Of a stretch of 64,000 nucleotides of DNA, positions 43,750-50,658 are shown piece by piece. Each line of letters starts with the position of its first letter. Positions within the stretch are counted from its first letter, which is position 1. The notes below the pieces were generated by a model. It searched no databases. It worked only from the letters and a program-made list of their open reading frames with translations, and was not told the origin of the DNA. Origin of the DNA: Streptantibioticus cattleyicolor NRRL 8057 = DSM 46488 (GTDB lineage: Bacteria > Actinomycetota > Actinomycetes > Streptomycetales > Streptomycetaceae); NCBI RefSeq assembly GCF_000240165.1, contig NC_017586.1:2976001-3040000 (forward strand), given 5' to 3'. The position numbers were made by a program, and so were the translations under genes.

Positions 43750-44424
43750 GTGGACGACGTTCTGCGGCGCGCACCGCTCTTCGCGGCGCTCGACGACGAG
43801 CAGGCCGCTGAGCTGCGCGCCTCCATGACGGAGGTCACGCTCGCGCGTGGTGACTCGCTCTTCCACGAGGGCGACCCGGGTGACCGCCTGTACGTGGTCA
43901 CCGAGGGCAAGGTGAAGCTCCACCGCACCTCGCCGGACGGGCGCGAGAACATGCTGGCCGTGCTCGGCCCCTCGGAGATGATCGGCGAGCTGTCGCTCTT
44001 CGACCCGGGCCCGCGTACCGCCACCGCCACCGCGCTGACCGAGGTCAAGCTGCTCGGCCTGGGCCACGGCGACCTCCAGCCGTGGATGAACGCCCGCCCC
44101 GAGGTCGCCGTGGCGCTGCTGCGGGCCATCGCCCGGCGGCTGCGGCGCACCAACGACAGCATGTCCGACCTGGTCTTCTCCGACGTCCCCGGCCGCGTCG
44201 CCAAGGCCCTGCTGGACCTGTCGCGCCGCTTCGGCGTCCAGTCCGACGAGGGCATCCACGTGGTGCACGACCTGACCCAGGAGGAGCTGGCCCAGCTGGT
44301 CGGCGCCTCCCGCGAGACGGTCAACAAGGCGCTGGCCGACTTCGCCCAGCGCGGCTGGCTGCGGCTGGAGGCCCGCGCGGTGATCCTGCTGGACGTCGAG
44401 CGGCTGGCCAAGCGGTCGCGCTGA
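43750..44424 (+). CDS. crp: cAMP receptor protein-type regulator Crp
   Basis: 224 aa, almost identical to S. coelicolor Crp as I remember it. GTG 43750 has AAGGAG at good spacing; the extended frame upstream is rejected because the family begins (M/V)DDVLRRAPLF. The cyclic-nucleotide-binding domain contains GELSLFDPGPRTATATA. The HTH is LTQEELAQLVGASRETVNKALADFAQRGWL. It governs germination and antibiotic production in Streptomyces. It is monocistronic, divergent from nth, with a converging terminator at 44440-44484. Confidence 0.96.
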   Translation: MDDVLRRAPLFAALDDEQAAELRASMTEVTLARGDSLFHEGDPGDRLYVVTEGKVKLHRTSPDGRENMLAVLGPSEMIGELSLFDPGPRTATATALTEVKLLGLGHGDLQPWMNARPEVAVALLRAIARRLRRTNDSMSDLVFSDVPGRVAKALLDLSRRFGVQSDEGIHVVHDLTQEELAQLVGASRETVNKALADFAQRGWLRLEARAVILLDVERLAKRSR

Positions 44425-44439
44425 CCGACCGGACGCTGC

Positions 44440-44484
44440 GGGAACGGGCGAGCGGAGACCATCCGCCCGCCCGCTTCCGTTCCC
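44440..44484. terminator. Hairpin between convergent crp and MBL genes
   Basis: GGGAACGG (44440-44447) pairs with CCGTTCCC (44477-44484), with further GC pairing inside. Probably a bidirectional terminator. Confidence 0.55.
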
Positions 44485-44495
44485 GGCCCGTGCCG

Positions 44496-45320
44496 TCAGA
44501 TCAGGCCGTGCTCGCGCAGGTAGTCCAGCTGGGCCCGCACCGACAGCTCGGCGGCGGGCCACAGGGCGCGGTCCACGTCGGCGTAGACGTGCGCCACCAC
44601 CTCGGCGGCGGTGCGGTGACCGGCCTCCACCGCGGTCTCCACCTGGGCCAGCCGGCTCGCCCGGTGCGCCAGGTAGAACTCCACGGCGCCCCGGGCGTCG
44701 TCCAGCACCGGGCCGTGGCCGGGCAGAATCGTTTCGATGCCGCCGTCCGTGGTGAGCGTCCGCAGGTGGCGCAGCGAGTCCAGGTAGTCGCCGAGCCGGC
44801 CGTCGGGGTGGGCCACCACGGTGGTGCCCCGGCCCAGCACGGTGTCGCCGGTGAGGACGGCGCCGTCGGCGGGCAGGTGGAAGGAGAGCGAGTCGGCGGT
44901 GTGCCCCGGGGTGGCCAGCACCCGCAACTCCAGCCCGCCGGTGGTGATCACGTCCCCGGCCGCCAGCCCCTCCTCCCCCAGCCGCAACGCCGGGTCCAAC
45001 GCCCGTACCCGGGTGCCGGTCAGCTCGGCGAACCGGGCCGCCCCTGCGGCGTGGTCGGGGTGGCCGTGGGTGAGCAGGGTGAGCGCGATCCGCTTGCCGG
45101 CCTCCTCGGCGGTACGGATCACGGTGCGCAGATGTGCGTCGTCCAGCGGGCCGGGGTCGACCACCACGGCGAGCGGCGAGTCCGGCTCGGAGACGATCCA
45201 GGTGTTGGTGCCGTCCAGCGTCATCGGGGACGGGTTGGGGGCGAGCACGCAGACCGCGCGGGGGGTGGCGGGGCCGCCGACGGAGGGCTGCGGGGCACCG
45301 GGCAGGATGGCGGCCGTCAT
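44496..45320 (-). CDS. Metallo-beta-lactamase-fold hydrolase, LACTB2/glyoxalase-II-like
   Basis: 274 aa. The zinc motif THGHPDHAAG, downstream TPGHTADSLSF, LTGDTVLG and LPGHGPV complete the metal ligands of the MBL fold. The C-terminal winged-helix-like part (HRTAAEVVAHVYADVDRALWPAAELSVRAQLDYLREHGL) is typical of the LACTB2 group, which includes nucleases and thioester hydrolases. The substrate is unknown. Its ATG overlaps the stop of the upstream Nudix gene (ATGA). Confidence 0.88.
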   Translation of the reverse strand: MTAAILPGAPQPSVGGPATPRAVCVLAPNPSPMTLDGTNTWIVSEPDSPLAVVVDPGPLDDAHLRTVIRTAEEAGKRIALTLLTHGHPDHAAGAARFAELTGTRVRALDPALRLGEEGLAAGDVITTGGLELRVLATPGHTADSLSFHLPADGAVLTGDTVLGRGTTVVAHPDGRLGDYLDSLRHLRTLTTDGGIETILPGHGPVLDDARGAVEFYLAHRASRLAQVETAVEAGHRTAAEVVAHVYADVDRALWPAAELSVRAQLDYLREHGLI

Positions 45321-46351
45321 GACTCGGCTCCTCGGGCTGGCGTCGTCGGGTCCTCACTGTGCGGATGCCCCGGCACGGCGCCGTCATCCGTCGCGCCGCC
45401 CCGTTCCACGTGCCGGGTGAACTCCTCGTGCCCGGGCCAGCGCAACACCACCTCGTCGCCGACGAGTTCAGCCCGGGCCAGCACCGGCGTCATGTCCCGG
45501 CCGGCGCAGGAGGCGAAGGCGTCGGCCACGGTGGCGTACGGCAGCAGCGCGCGCAGCGTGGCGATGGTCGGCGGCATCATCAGCAACTCACCGCGGTCGT
45601 ACCCGGCCACCGCGGCACCGGCGGAGAGCCAGGCCACCCGGTCGGCCTCGCCGGAGACGTCCCGGGTGCGCTGCCCGGCCGGCAGCGCGGCGAGGAAGAA
45701 CCAGGTGTCGTAGCGGCGCTCCTCGAACTCCGGGGTGATCCAGCGGGCCCACGGCCCGAGCAGGTCGGAGCGGAGGACGAGGTCGCGGCGGGCGAGGAAG
45801 TCGGCGAAGGAGAGCTCCCGGCCGACCAGTGCCCGGCGGTCGGCCTCCCAGCCGTCACCGCTGGTGTCGGCGACCACCGAGGAGGCGTCGGGGCCGGCCA
45901 GCAGCACCCCGGACTCCTCGAACGTCTCCCGCACCGCGGCGCACACCACCGCCTGCGCCGACACCGGGTCGAGCCCCAGCAGCCCGCCCCACACCTCCCG
46001 TTCCGGCCCCGCCCAGCGCACCGGGCGTTCGTCCCGCGGGTCGACCCCGCCGCCCGGGTACGCGTAGGCGCCGGCGCCGAAGGCCATGGAGGCGCTCCGG
46101 CGCAGCAGATGGAGTTGGGGTCCGCCGGGGGCGTCGCGCAGCAGCAGCACGGTGGCCGCCCGGCGCGGCTCGACGGGGTTGAGCCTGCCCTCCGTCAGCG
46201 CCCGGATCCGGGCCGGCCAGGAGGGCGGGAACCATCCCTTGGCGGTACGGGAGGAACGGGACCGCGCGTCCGGCCCCTGGGCCGGAGCCGCCTGCGCGCC
46301 GCCGGACCGCGGTGCGTCCGGTCCCGGCGGCGTGCCCTTGGTCGTCGTCAT
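45317..46351 (-). CDS. Nudix hydrolase, NUDT19-like
   Basis: 344 aa. The core has RRAATVLLLRDAPGGPQLHLLRRSASMAFGAGAYAYPGG and a Nudix box split by a 40-residue insert before AAVRETFEESGVLL, the pattern of the NUDT19/acyl-CoA-type subgroup. It probably hydrolyses a nucleoside diphosphate derivative such as CoA esters. A disordered N-terminus of about 40 residues precedes the domain. TAGCAT lies 6 nt before ATG 46351, a leaderless promoter signature. It is coupled to the MBL gene downstream. Confidence 0.83.
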   Translation of the reverse strand: MTTTKGTPPGPDAPRSGGAQAAPAQGPDARSRSSRTAKGWFPPSWPARIRALTEGRLNPVEPRRAATVLLLRDAPGGPQLHLLRRSASMAFGAGAYAYPGGGVDPRDERPVRWAGPEREVWGGLLGLDPVSAQAVVCAAVRETFEESGVLLAGPDASSVVADTSGDGWEADRRALVGRELSFADFLARRDLVLRSDLLGPWARWITPEFEERRYDTWFFLAALPAGQRTRDVSGEADRVAWLSAGAAVAGYDRGELLMMPPTIATLRALLPYATVADAFASCAGRDMTPVLARAELVGDEVVLRWPGHEEFTRHVERGGATDDGAVPGHPHSEDPTTPARGAES

Positions 46352-46357
46352 GGCCGG

Positions 46358-46363
46358 ATGCTA
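46358..46363 (-). promoter_or_regulatory. -10 box for leaderless Nudix gene
   Basis: TAGCAT on the minus strand, 6 nt before ATG 46351. Confidence 0.5.
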
Positions 46364-46412
46364 TGCGCTGCCGTGCCGATGTTCGAGAGGACGTCCCGGC
46401 CGGGACCGGGGG

Positions 46413-46877
46413 TCAGCCGGCGATCTCCACCTGGATCTCGACCTCCACGGGCGCGTCCAGCGGCAGCACCGCGACGCCGACCGCGCTGCGGGCGTGGACG
46501 CCCTTGTCCCCGAGGATCTGCCCGAGCAGCTCGCTCGCGCCGTTGATCACCCCGGGCTGACCGGTGAAGTCCGCGGCGGAGGCGACGAAGCCGACCACCT
46601 TCACCACCCGCACGATCCGGTCCAGGTCACCGGTGACCGTCTTGACCGCCGCCAGCGCGTTCAACGCACACGTCGCCGCGAGGGACTTGGCCTCCTCCGC
46701 GGTGACCTCCGCGCCCACCTTGCCGGTGACCGGCAGCTTACCGTCCACCATGGGGAGCTGGCCGGAGGTGAAGACGAAGGAGCCGGAGCGCACGGCCGGC
46801 TGGTAGGCCGCGAGCGGCGGGACGACCTCGGGCAGCGTCAGCCCCAGCTCCGCGATCCTCGTCTCAACGGCACTCAT
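46413..46877 (-). CDS. ridA: RidA/YjgF-family enamine/imine deaminase
   Basis: 154 aa from ATG 46877 (GGGAGGG just upstream). Family motifs are FTSGQLPMVDGKLP and LDRIVRVVKVVGFV; the C-terminal VEVEIQVEIA is conserved. The usual RidA catalytic Arg in the R-x-x-V/E motif is replaced by a sequence ending HARSAVGVAVLPLDAPVEVE, which is typical of the Rid6/7-like actinobacterial branch, so the exact activity may differ. An alternative ATG at 46931 overlaps the stop of the DUF4177 gene (ATGA) and would add 18 residues. Confidence 0.85.
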   Translation of the reverse strand: MSAVETRIAELGLTLPEVVPPLAAYQPAVRSGSFVFTSGQLPMVDGKLPVTGKVGAEVTAEEAKSLAATCALNALAAVKTVTGDLDRIVRVVKVVGFVASAADFTGQPGVINGASELLGQILGDKGVHARSAVGVAVLPLDAPVEVEIQVEIAG

Positions 46878-46927
46878 GCCCTCCCGTCGCCCACCGCCAC
46901 CCTCAACGGAGTCGCTTCGCGACGCGC

Positions 46928-47086
46928 TCATGACTTCTGCCGCTTCAGGTACGCCACCAGCTGCTCCGGGTTGTTCGGGCCGGGGACGACCTGGACGAGT
47001 TCCCAGCCGTCCTCACCCCACTGGTCGAGGATCTGCTTGGTGGCGTGCACGAGGAGCGGCACGGTCGCGTATTCCCACTTGGTCAT
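46928..47086 (-). CDS. DUF4177 small protein
   Basis: 52 aa: begins MTKWEYATVPLLVHATKQI and continues ILDQWGEDGWELVQVVPG, ending VAYLKRQKS. It is a DUF4177-type domain conserved immediately upstream of ridA in Streptomyces. TACAGT lies 6 nt before the ATG and there is no SD, so it is probably leaderless. Function unknown. It is divergent from the ArsA-like pair. Confidence 0.85.
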   Translation of the reverse strand: MTKWEYATVPLLVHATKQILDQWGEDGWELVQVVPGPNNPEQLVAYLKRQKS

Positions 47087-47092
47087 GGGGCG

Positions 47093-47098
47093 ACTGTA
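47093..47098 (-). promoter_or_regulatory. -10 box for leaderless DUF4177 gene
   Basis: TACAGT on the minus strand, 6 nt before ATG 47086. Confidence 0.5.
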
Positions 47099-47175
47099 AT
47101 GCTTCGGGCCGGGGCGGGACGCGTCCGCTCCCCCAGTCGAGGGCGGCCCTGTGCGTGGCATCCGGCCCGACTGGT

Positions 47176-47181
47176 TAGGCT
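47176..47181 (+). promoter_or_regulatory. -10 box for leaderless ArsA-like gene 1
   Basis: TAGGCT ending 7 nt before GTG 47189. No ribosome-binding site is present. Confidence 0.6.
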
Positions 47182-47188
47182 CGGATGT

Positions 47189-48292
47189 GTGAGCGCCCAG
47201 CAGACAGCCTCCCCGAGGCTCCACATCGTCACGGGCAAGGGCGGCACCGGTAAGACCACGGTCGCCGCCGCACTGGCGCTCGCCCTGGCGACCGAGGGCA
47301 GACGGGTCCTGCTCGTCGAGGTCGAGGGGCGGCAGGGCATCGCCCAGCTCTTCGAGACCGAGGCGCTGCCGTACGAGGAACGAAAGGTGGCCATCGGCCC
47401 GGCCGGCCCGGCGGAGGGCGGTGGCCGGCGGTCCGGCGGCGAGGTCTACGCGCTCGCCATCGACCCCGAGTTGGCCCTGCTGGACTACCTGGAGATGTTC
47501 TACAAGCTCGGCCGGGCGGGCCGGGCGCTGAAGAAGATCGGCGCGGTCGACTTCGCCACCACCATCGCCCCCGGGCTGCGCGACGTGCTGCTCACCGGCA
47601 AGGCGTGCGAGGCGGTCCGGCGCCGCAACCCCGCGCACGCCAAGGAACGCCCGGGCGCCCGCACCTACGACGCGGTGGTGATGGACGCCCCGCCCACCGG
47701 ACGCATCACCCGCTTCCTCAACGTCAACGACGAGGTGGCCGGGCTCGCCCGGTTCGGCCCGATATACAACCAGGCGCAGGCGGTGATGCGGGTCATCAAG
47801 TCCGCCGAGACCGCGGTGCACCTGGTGACGCTGCTGGAGGAGATGCCGGTCCAGGAGACCGTGGACGGCGTCGCCGAGCTGCGGGCCGCGGGGCTGCCGG
47901 TGGGCGCCGCGGTGGTCAACATGGTGCGTCCGGTGGTCCTCGACGACCGGACGCTGACGGTCGCGCTGGACGAGGACGTCCCGGCCACCCGGCGTACCGC
48001 GGTGGCCAAGGCGCTCTCGCAGGCCGGACTGGGCGGCGCCCGGCGCGGCGGCCTGGCCGAACGCCTGGTGGACCCGCTGCTGGAGCAGGCCCGCGAGCAC
48101 GCCGGCCGGGTGATGCTGGAACGACGGCAGCGCGCCGACCTGGACTCCCTCGGGCTGCCCACTTTCGAACTGCGCATGCTGCCGGACGGGGTGGACGTCG
48201 GCGGGGTCTACGCCCTGGCCAGGTCGCTGCGCGCACAGGGCTTCGGCGGCGCGGACGCCGCCGTACGGGACGTCAGGGGGTCGCGCCGATGA
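47189..48292 (+). CDS. ArsA/Get3-like ATPase, subunit 1
   Basis: 367 aa from GTG 47189. P-loop VTGKGGTGKTTVAA (about residues 15-28) with the signature lysine of the SIMIBI class, EVEGRQGIAQLFE, and the switch MDAPPTGRITRFL. The protein belongs to the anion-transporting ATPase family with ArsA and Get3, but lacks a visible arsenite cysteine triad. It is followed by a second such gene with ATGA overlap, so a heterodimer is likely. The pair next to wblA is conserved in Streptomyces; its cellular role is not established. Confidence 0.86.
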   Translation: MSAQQTASPRLHIVTGKGGTGKTTVAAALALALATEGRRVLLVEVEGRQGIAQLFETEALPYEERKVAIGPAGPAEGGGRRSGGEVYALAIDPELALLDYLEMFYKLGRAGRALKKIGAVDFATTIAPGLRDVLLTGKACEAVRRRNPAHAKERPGARTYDAVVMDAPPTGRITRFLNVNDEVAGLARFGPIYNQAQAVMRVIKSAETAVHLVTLLEEMPVQETVDGVAELRAAGLPVGAAVVNMVRPVVLDDRTLTVALDEDVPATRRTAVAKALSQAGLGGARRGGLAERLVDPLLEQAREHAGRVMLERRQRADLDSLGLPTFELRMLPDGVDVGGVYALARSLRAQGFGGADAAVRDVRGSRR

Positions 48293-49746
48293 CCTGGGAG
48301 ACACCGCCTCTCCAGATCGATCCGCTGCTGGACGACCCGGCCACCCGGATCATCGTCTGCTGCGGCTCGGGCGGGGTGGGCAAGACCACCACGGCCGCCG
48401 CGCTCGGCGTCCGCGCGGCCGAACGCGGCCGTACCGTCGTGGTGCTCACCATCGACCCGGCCCGCCGGCTGGCCCAGTCCATGGGGCTCACCGAACTCGA
48501 CAACACCCCGCGCCGGGTGGCCGGGGTGGACGAGTCGGCGGGCGGCCGGCTGCACGCGATGATGCTGGACATGAAGCGGACGTTCGACGAGATCGTCGAG
48601 CAGCACGCCGATCCGCAGCGCGCCCAGGCGATCCTGGACAACCCCTTCTACCAGTCGCTCTCCGCCGGGTTCGCGGGCACCCAGGAATACATGGCCATGG
48701 AGAAGCTGGGCCAGTTGCGAGCGCGCGACGAGTGGGACCTGATCGTGGTCGACACCCCGCCCAGCCGGTCGGCGCTGGACTTCCTGGACGCGCCCGGCCG
48801 GCTCGGCTCGTTCCTGGACGGCAGGTTCATCCGGCTGCTGATGGCGCCGGCCAAGGCGGGCGGCCGGGCCGGGATGAAGTTCCTCAACGTCGGCATGTCG
48901 ATGATGACCGGCGCGCTGAGCAAGGTCGTCGGCGCCCATCTCCTCCAGGACGTGCAGACCTTCGTGGCCGCGATGGACACCATGTTCGGCGGCTTCCGCA
49001 AGCGGGCCGACGCCACCTACCGGCTGCTCCAGGCGCCGGGCACCGCGTTCCTGGTGGTGGCGGCGCCGGAACGGGACGCGCTGCGCGAGGCGTCGTACTT
49101 CGTGGAGCGGCTGGCCGCCGACCGGATGCCGCTGGCCGGGCTGGTGCTCAACCGGGTGCACGGCAGCGGCGCCACCACGCTGACCGCGGAGCGCGCCCTC
49201 GCGGCGGCCGAGGCGCTGGAAGATCTGCTCGACGAGCCGTCAACGCAGGTGCTGGTCAACGGAGTTGAGGACGACGACGCCACGGCGGACGCGGAATCCC
49301 ATCCGGACGACGGCATTGTCGATCATCACAACGGGAAGACTGGAGGAAGCCGCTCCTCCGGCCGCACCCCCGGCGACGGCTCCGACGACCCCGGTCACGG
49401 CGATCTCCCCGGCCGTGACCCCCGTGGCACCCGCGACGACGGCACACCCGACGGTGGCTCCCCCGGCTCTCCCACCCCCTCCGGCCACCACGCTCCGGTG
49501 TCCGGCGCCGACGCGACGGGTGAGCCCTCCGCGGAAGGTCTCGCCGCCGGTCTGCTGCGGTTGCACGCGGACCGGATGCAGTTGACCGTGCGCGAGCGCC
49601 GCGCCCGGGAACGTTTCGCCTCCGTCCACCCGGACGTCCCGGTGGCCGAGGTGGCCGCCCTCCCGGGCGATGTGCACGACCTCGACGGGCTGCGCGCGGT
49701 CGGGGAACGGCTGGCCGCCGGCGACCCGGTGACCTCGGTAGCCTGA
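48289..49746 (+). CDS. ArsA/Get3-like ATPase, subunit 2, with disordered insert
   Basis: 485 aa. P-loop VCCGSGGVGKTTTAA (about residues 23-37), TIDPARRLAQSMGL, switch VDTPPSRSALDFLDAP, and FLVVAAPERDALREASYFVERL are family motifs. A vicinal cysteine pair directly precedes the P-loop. Residues about 330-425 are a Gly/Asp/Pro/His/Ser-rich insert, followed by a short conserved C-terminal helix (LHADRMQLTVRERRARERFASVHPDVPV). Its start overlaps the first ATPase stop. A membrane or tail-anchored-protein role is possible by analogy with Get3 but not shown. Confidence 0.86.
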   Translation: MTWETPPLQIDPLLDDPATRIIVCCGSGGVGKTTTAAALGVRAAERGRTVVVLTIDPARRLAQSMGLTELDNTPRRVAGVDESAGGRLHAMMLDMKRTFDEIVEQHADPQRAQAILDNPFYQSLSAGFAGTQEYMAMEKLGQLRARDEWDLIVVDTPPSRSALDFLDAPGRLGSFLDGRFIRLLMAPAKAGGRAGMKFLNVGMSMMTGALSKVVGAHLLQDVQTFVAAMDTMFGGFRKRADATYRLLQAPGTAFLVVAAPERDALREASYFVERLAADRMPLAGLVLNRVHGSGATTLTAERALAAAEALEDLLDEPSTQVLVNGVEDDDATADAESHPDDGIVDHHNGKTGGSRSSGRTPGDGSDDPGHGDLPGRDPRGTRDDGTPDGGSPGSPTPSGHHAPVSGADATGEPSAEGLAAGLLRLHADRMQLTVRERRARERFASVHPDVPVAEVAALPGDVHDLDGLRAVGERLAAGDPVTSVA

Positions 49747-49946
49747 CGTACGGTCAGCCCCGGCCGCGTCCGGCGGGCGGGGCGCACGGGGGCATGCCGC
49801 GCGCCGCCGCGGGAGGACGCGGCGGTCGGCGCGTGCGTACGCAGGGCGGTAGGGCGCCGCGGCGATCGTCGGTGTGCGCGAGGAGCGACCGGGCGTGCGG
49901 GTACAGGCCCCGGCGGGGCCGGACGCGAAGGTGGGGCGCGGGCTCG

Positions 49947-50276
49947 TCAGCCGACGGCCGCGTAGTCCTCCTCGGCGTCGGCGGGCAGCAGGCCCATGCT
50001 GCGCTCGTACTCGTGACGGGCCGTCTCCAGCAGTCTGCGCCACGAGGTCACGGTGGGACGCCGGCGCAACAGCGCCCTGCGTTCCCGTTCGGTCATCCCT
50101 CCCCAGACGCCGAACTCGACGCGGTTGTCGAGTGCGTCGGCCAGGCACTCGGTACGCACCGGGCATCCGGTGCAGACCGCCTTGGCCCTGTTCTGTGCCG
50201 CACCTTGGACGAAGAGCTCGTCCGGATCAGTCGTCCGGCACGCTGCCTGTGCGCTCCAGTCGGTAACCCAGCTCAT
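49947..50276 (-). CDS. wblA: WhiB-like iron-sulfur regulator WblA
   Basis: 109 aa from ATG 50276. The four cluster ligands are Cys13, Cys35, Cys38 and Cys44 (AAC..CTGC..C), followed by the GVWGG turn (about 56-60) and a basic C-terminus (RALLRRRPTVTSWRRLLETARHEYERS). It is nearly identical to S. coelicolor WblA, a global regulator of sporulation and repressor of antibiotic clusters. A longer frame from ATG 50333 exists, but the family starts with (M)xWVTDWSAQAAC. GGAGAGG lies about 12 nt upstream, a wide spacing. Its long upstream region is shared with the divergent PBP gene. Confidence 0.94.
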   Translation of the reverse strand: MSWVTDWSAQAACRTTDPDELFVQGAAQNRAKAVCTGCPVRTECLADALDNRVEFGVWGGMTERERRALLRRRPTVTSWRRLLETARHEYERSMGLLPADAEEDYAAVG

Positions 50277-50494
50277 GCTGGCGCCGTCCTCTCCCGAATC
50301 GGGGCTCCCCCACGGCGGCAGCGGCATATTCACCGCCGCCAGTTGAGGACGTTACGGAAGGAGGGCAGGGCGCAACAGCCCCCTCGGGCCCAATCTTGAA
50401 TGGCCCGATCGGACTATGCGTACCCGGCAGATCACCCACCGGAGTGAGCGAAGCGCAAACCCGACTCGCCGGACATCACCGCCATTTCACCCAA

Positions 50495-50511
50495 AGGTCT
50501 GGCTGAGACCT
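50495..50511. promoter_or_regulatory. Inverted repeat AGGTCT/AGACCT upstream of wblA
   Basis: 6-bp perfect arms with a 5-bp spacer, about 220 bp from the wblA start. Candidate operator. Confidence 0.4.
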
Positions 50512-50576
50512 CTGGCATATGTCGGTAATCCGGACACCTCTCATCACCCACAAGAGTGAAGAAGGAGGGCGAAACC

Positions 50577-50609
50577 GTGCGCCATCGGAGCGCGTCGTTC
50601 ACAGGGTAG
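50577..50609 (+). CDS. Possible 10-aa leader peptide before the PBP gene
   Basis: GTG-initiated ORF MRHRSASFTG ending in TAG, with AAGGAGG 8 nt upstream, the strongest SD in this region. It ends about 50 bp before the PBP start. Such a short ORF could be a leader peptide or an accident; no attenuator is evident. Confidence 0.3.
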   Translation: MRHRSASFTG

Positions 50610-50645
50610 GCGAACAGATGGGCGCACGTCCTGAGAATCGGCGCG

Positions 50646-50651
50646 TAGGCT
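50646..50651 (+). promoter_or_regulatory. -10 box for leaderless PBP gene
   Basis: TAGGCT ending 7 nt before ATG 50659; no SD. Confidence 0.6.
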
Positions 50652-50658
50652 GCTGCCC

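Larger units (their letters stand above)
50277..50658. promoter_or_regulatory. Divergent wblA-PBP regulatory region
   Basis: 382 bp with no standard gene. It contains inverted repeat AGGTCT-GGCTG-AGACCT (50495-50511) and a 10-codon ORF with a strong SD (50577-50609). A leaderless -10 box for the PBP gene is also present. wblA is known to have a long leader. Confidence 0.5.
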
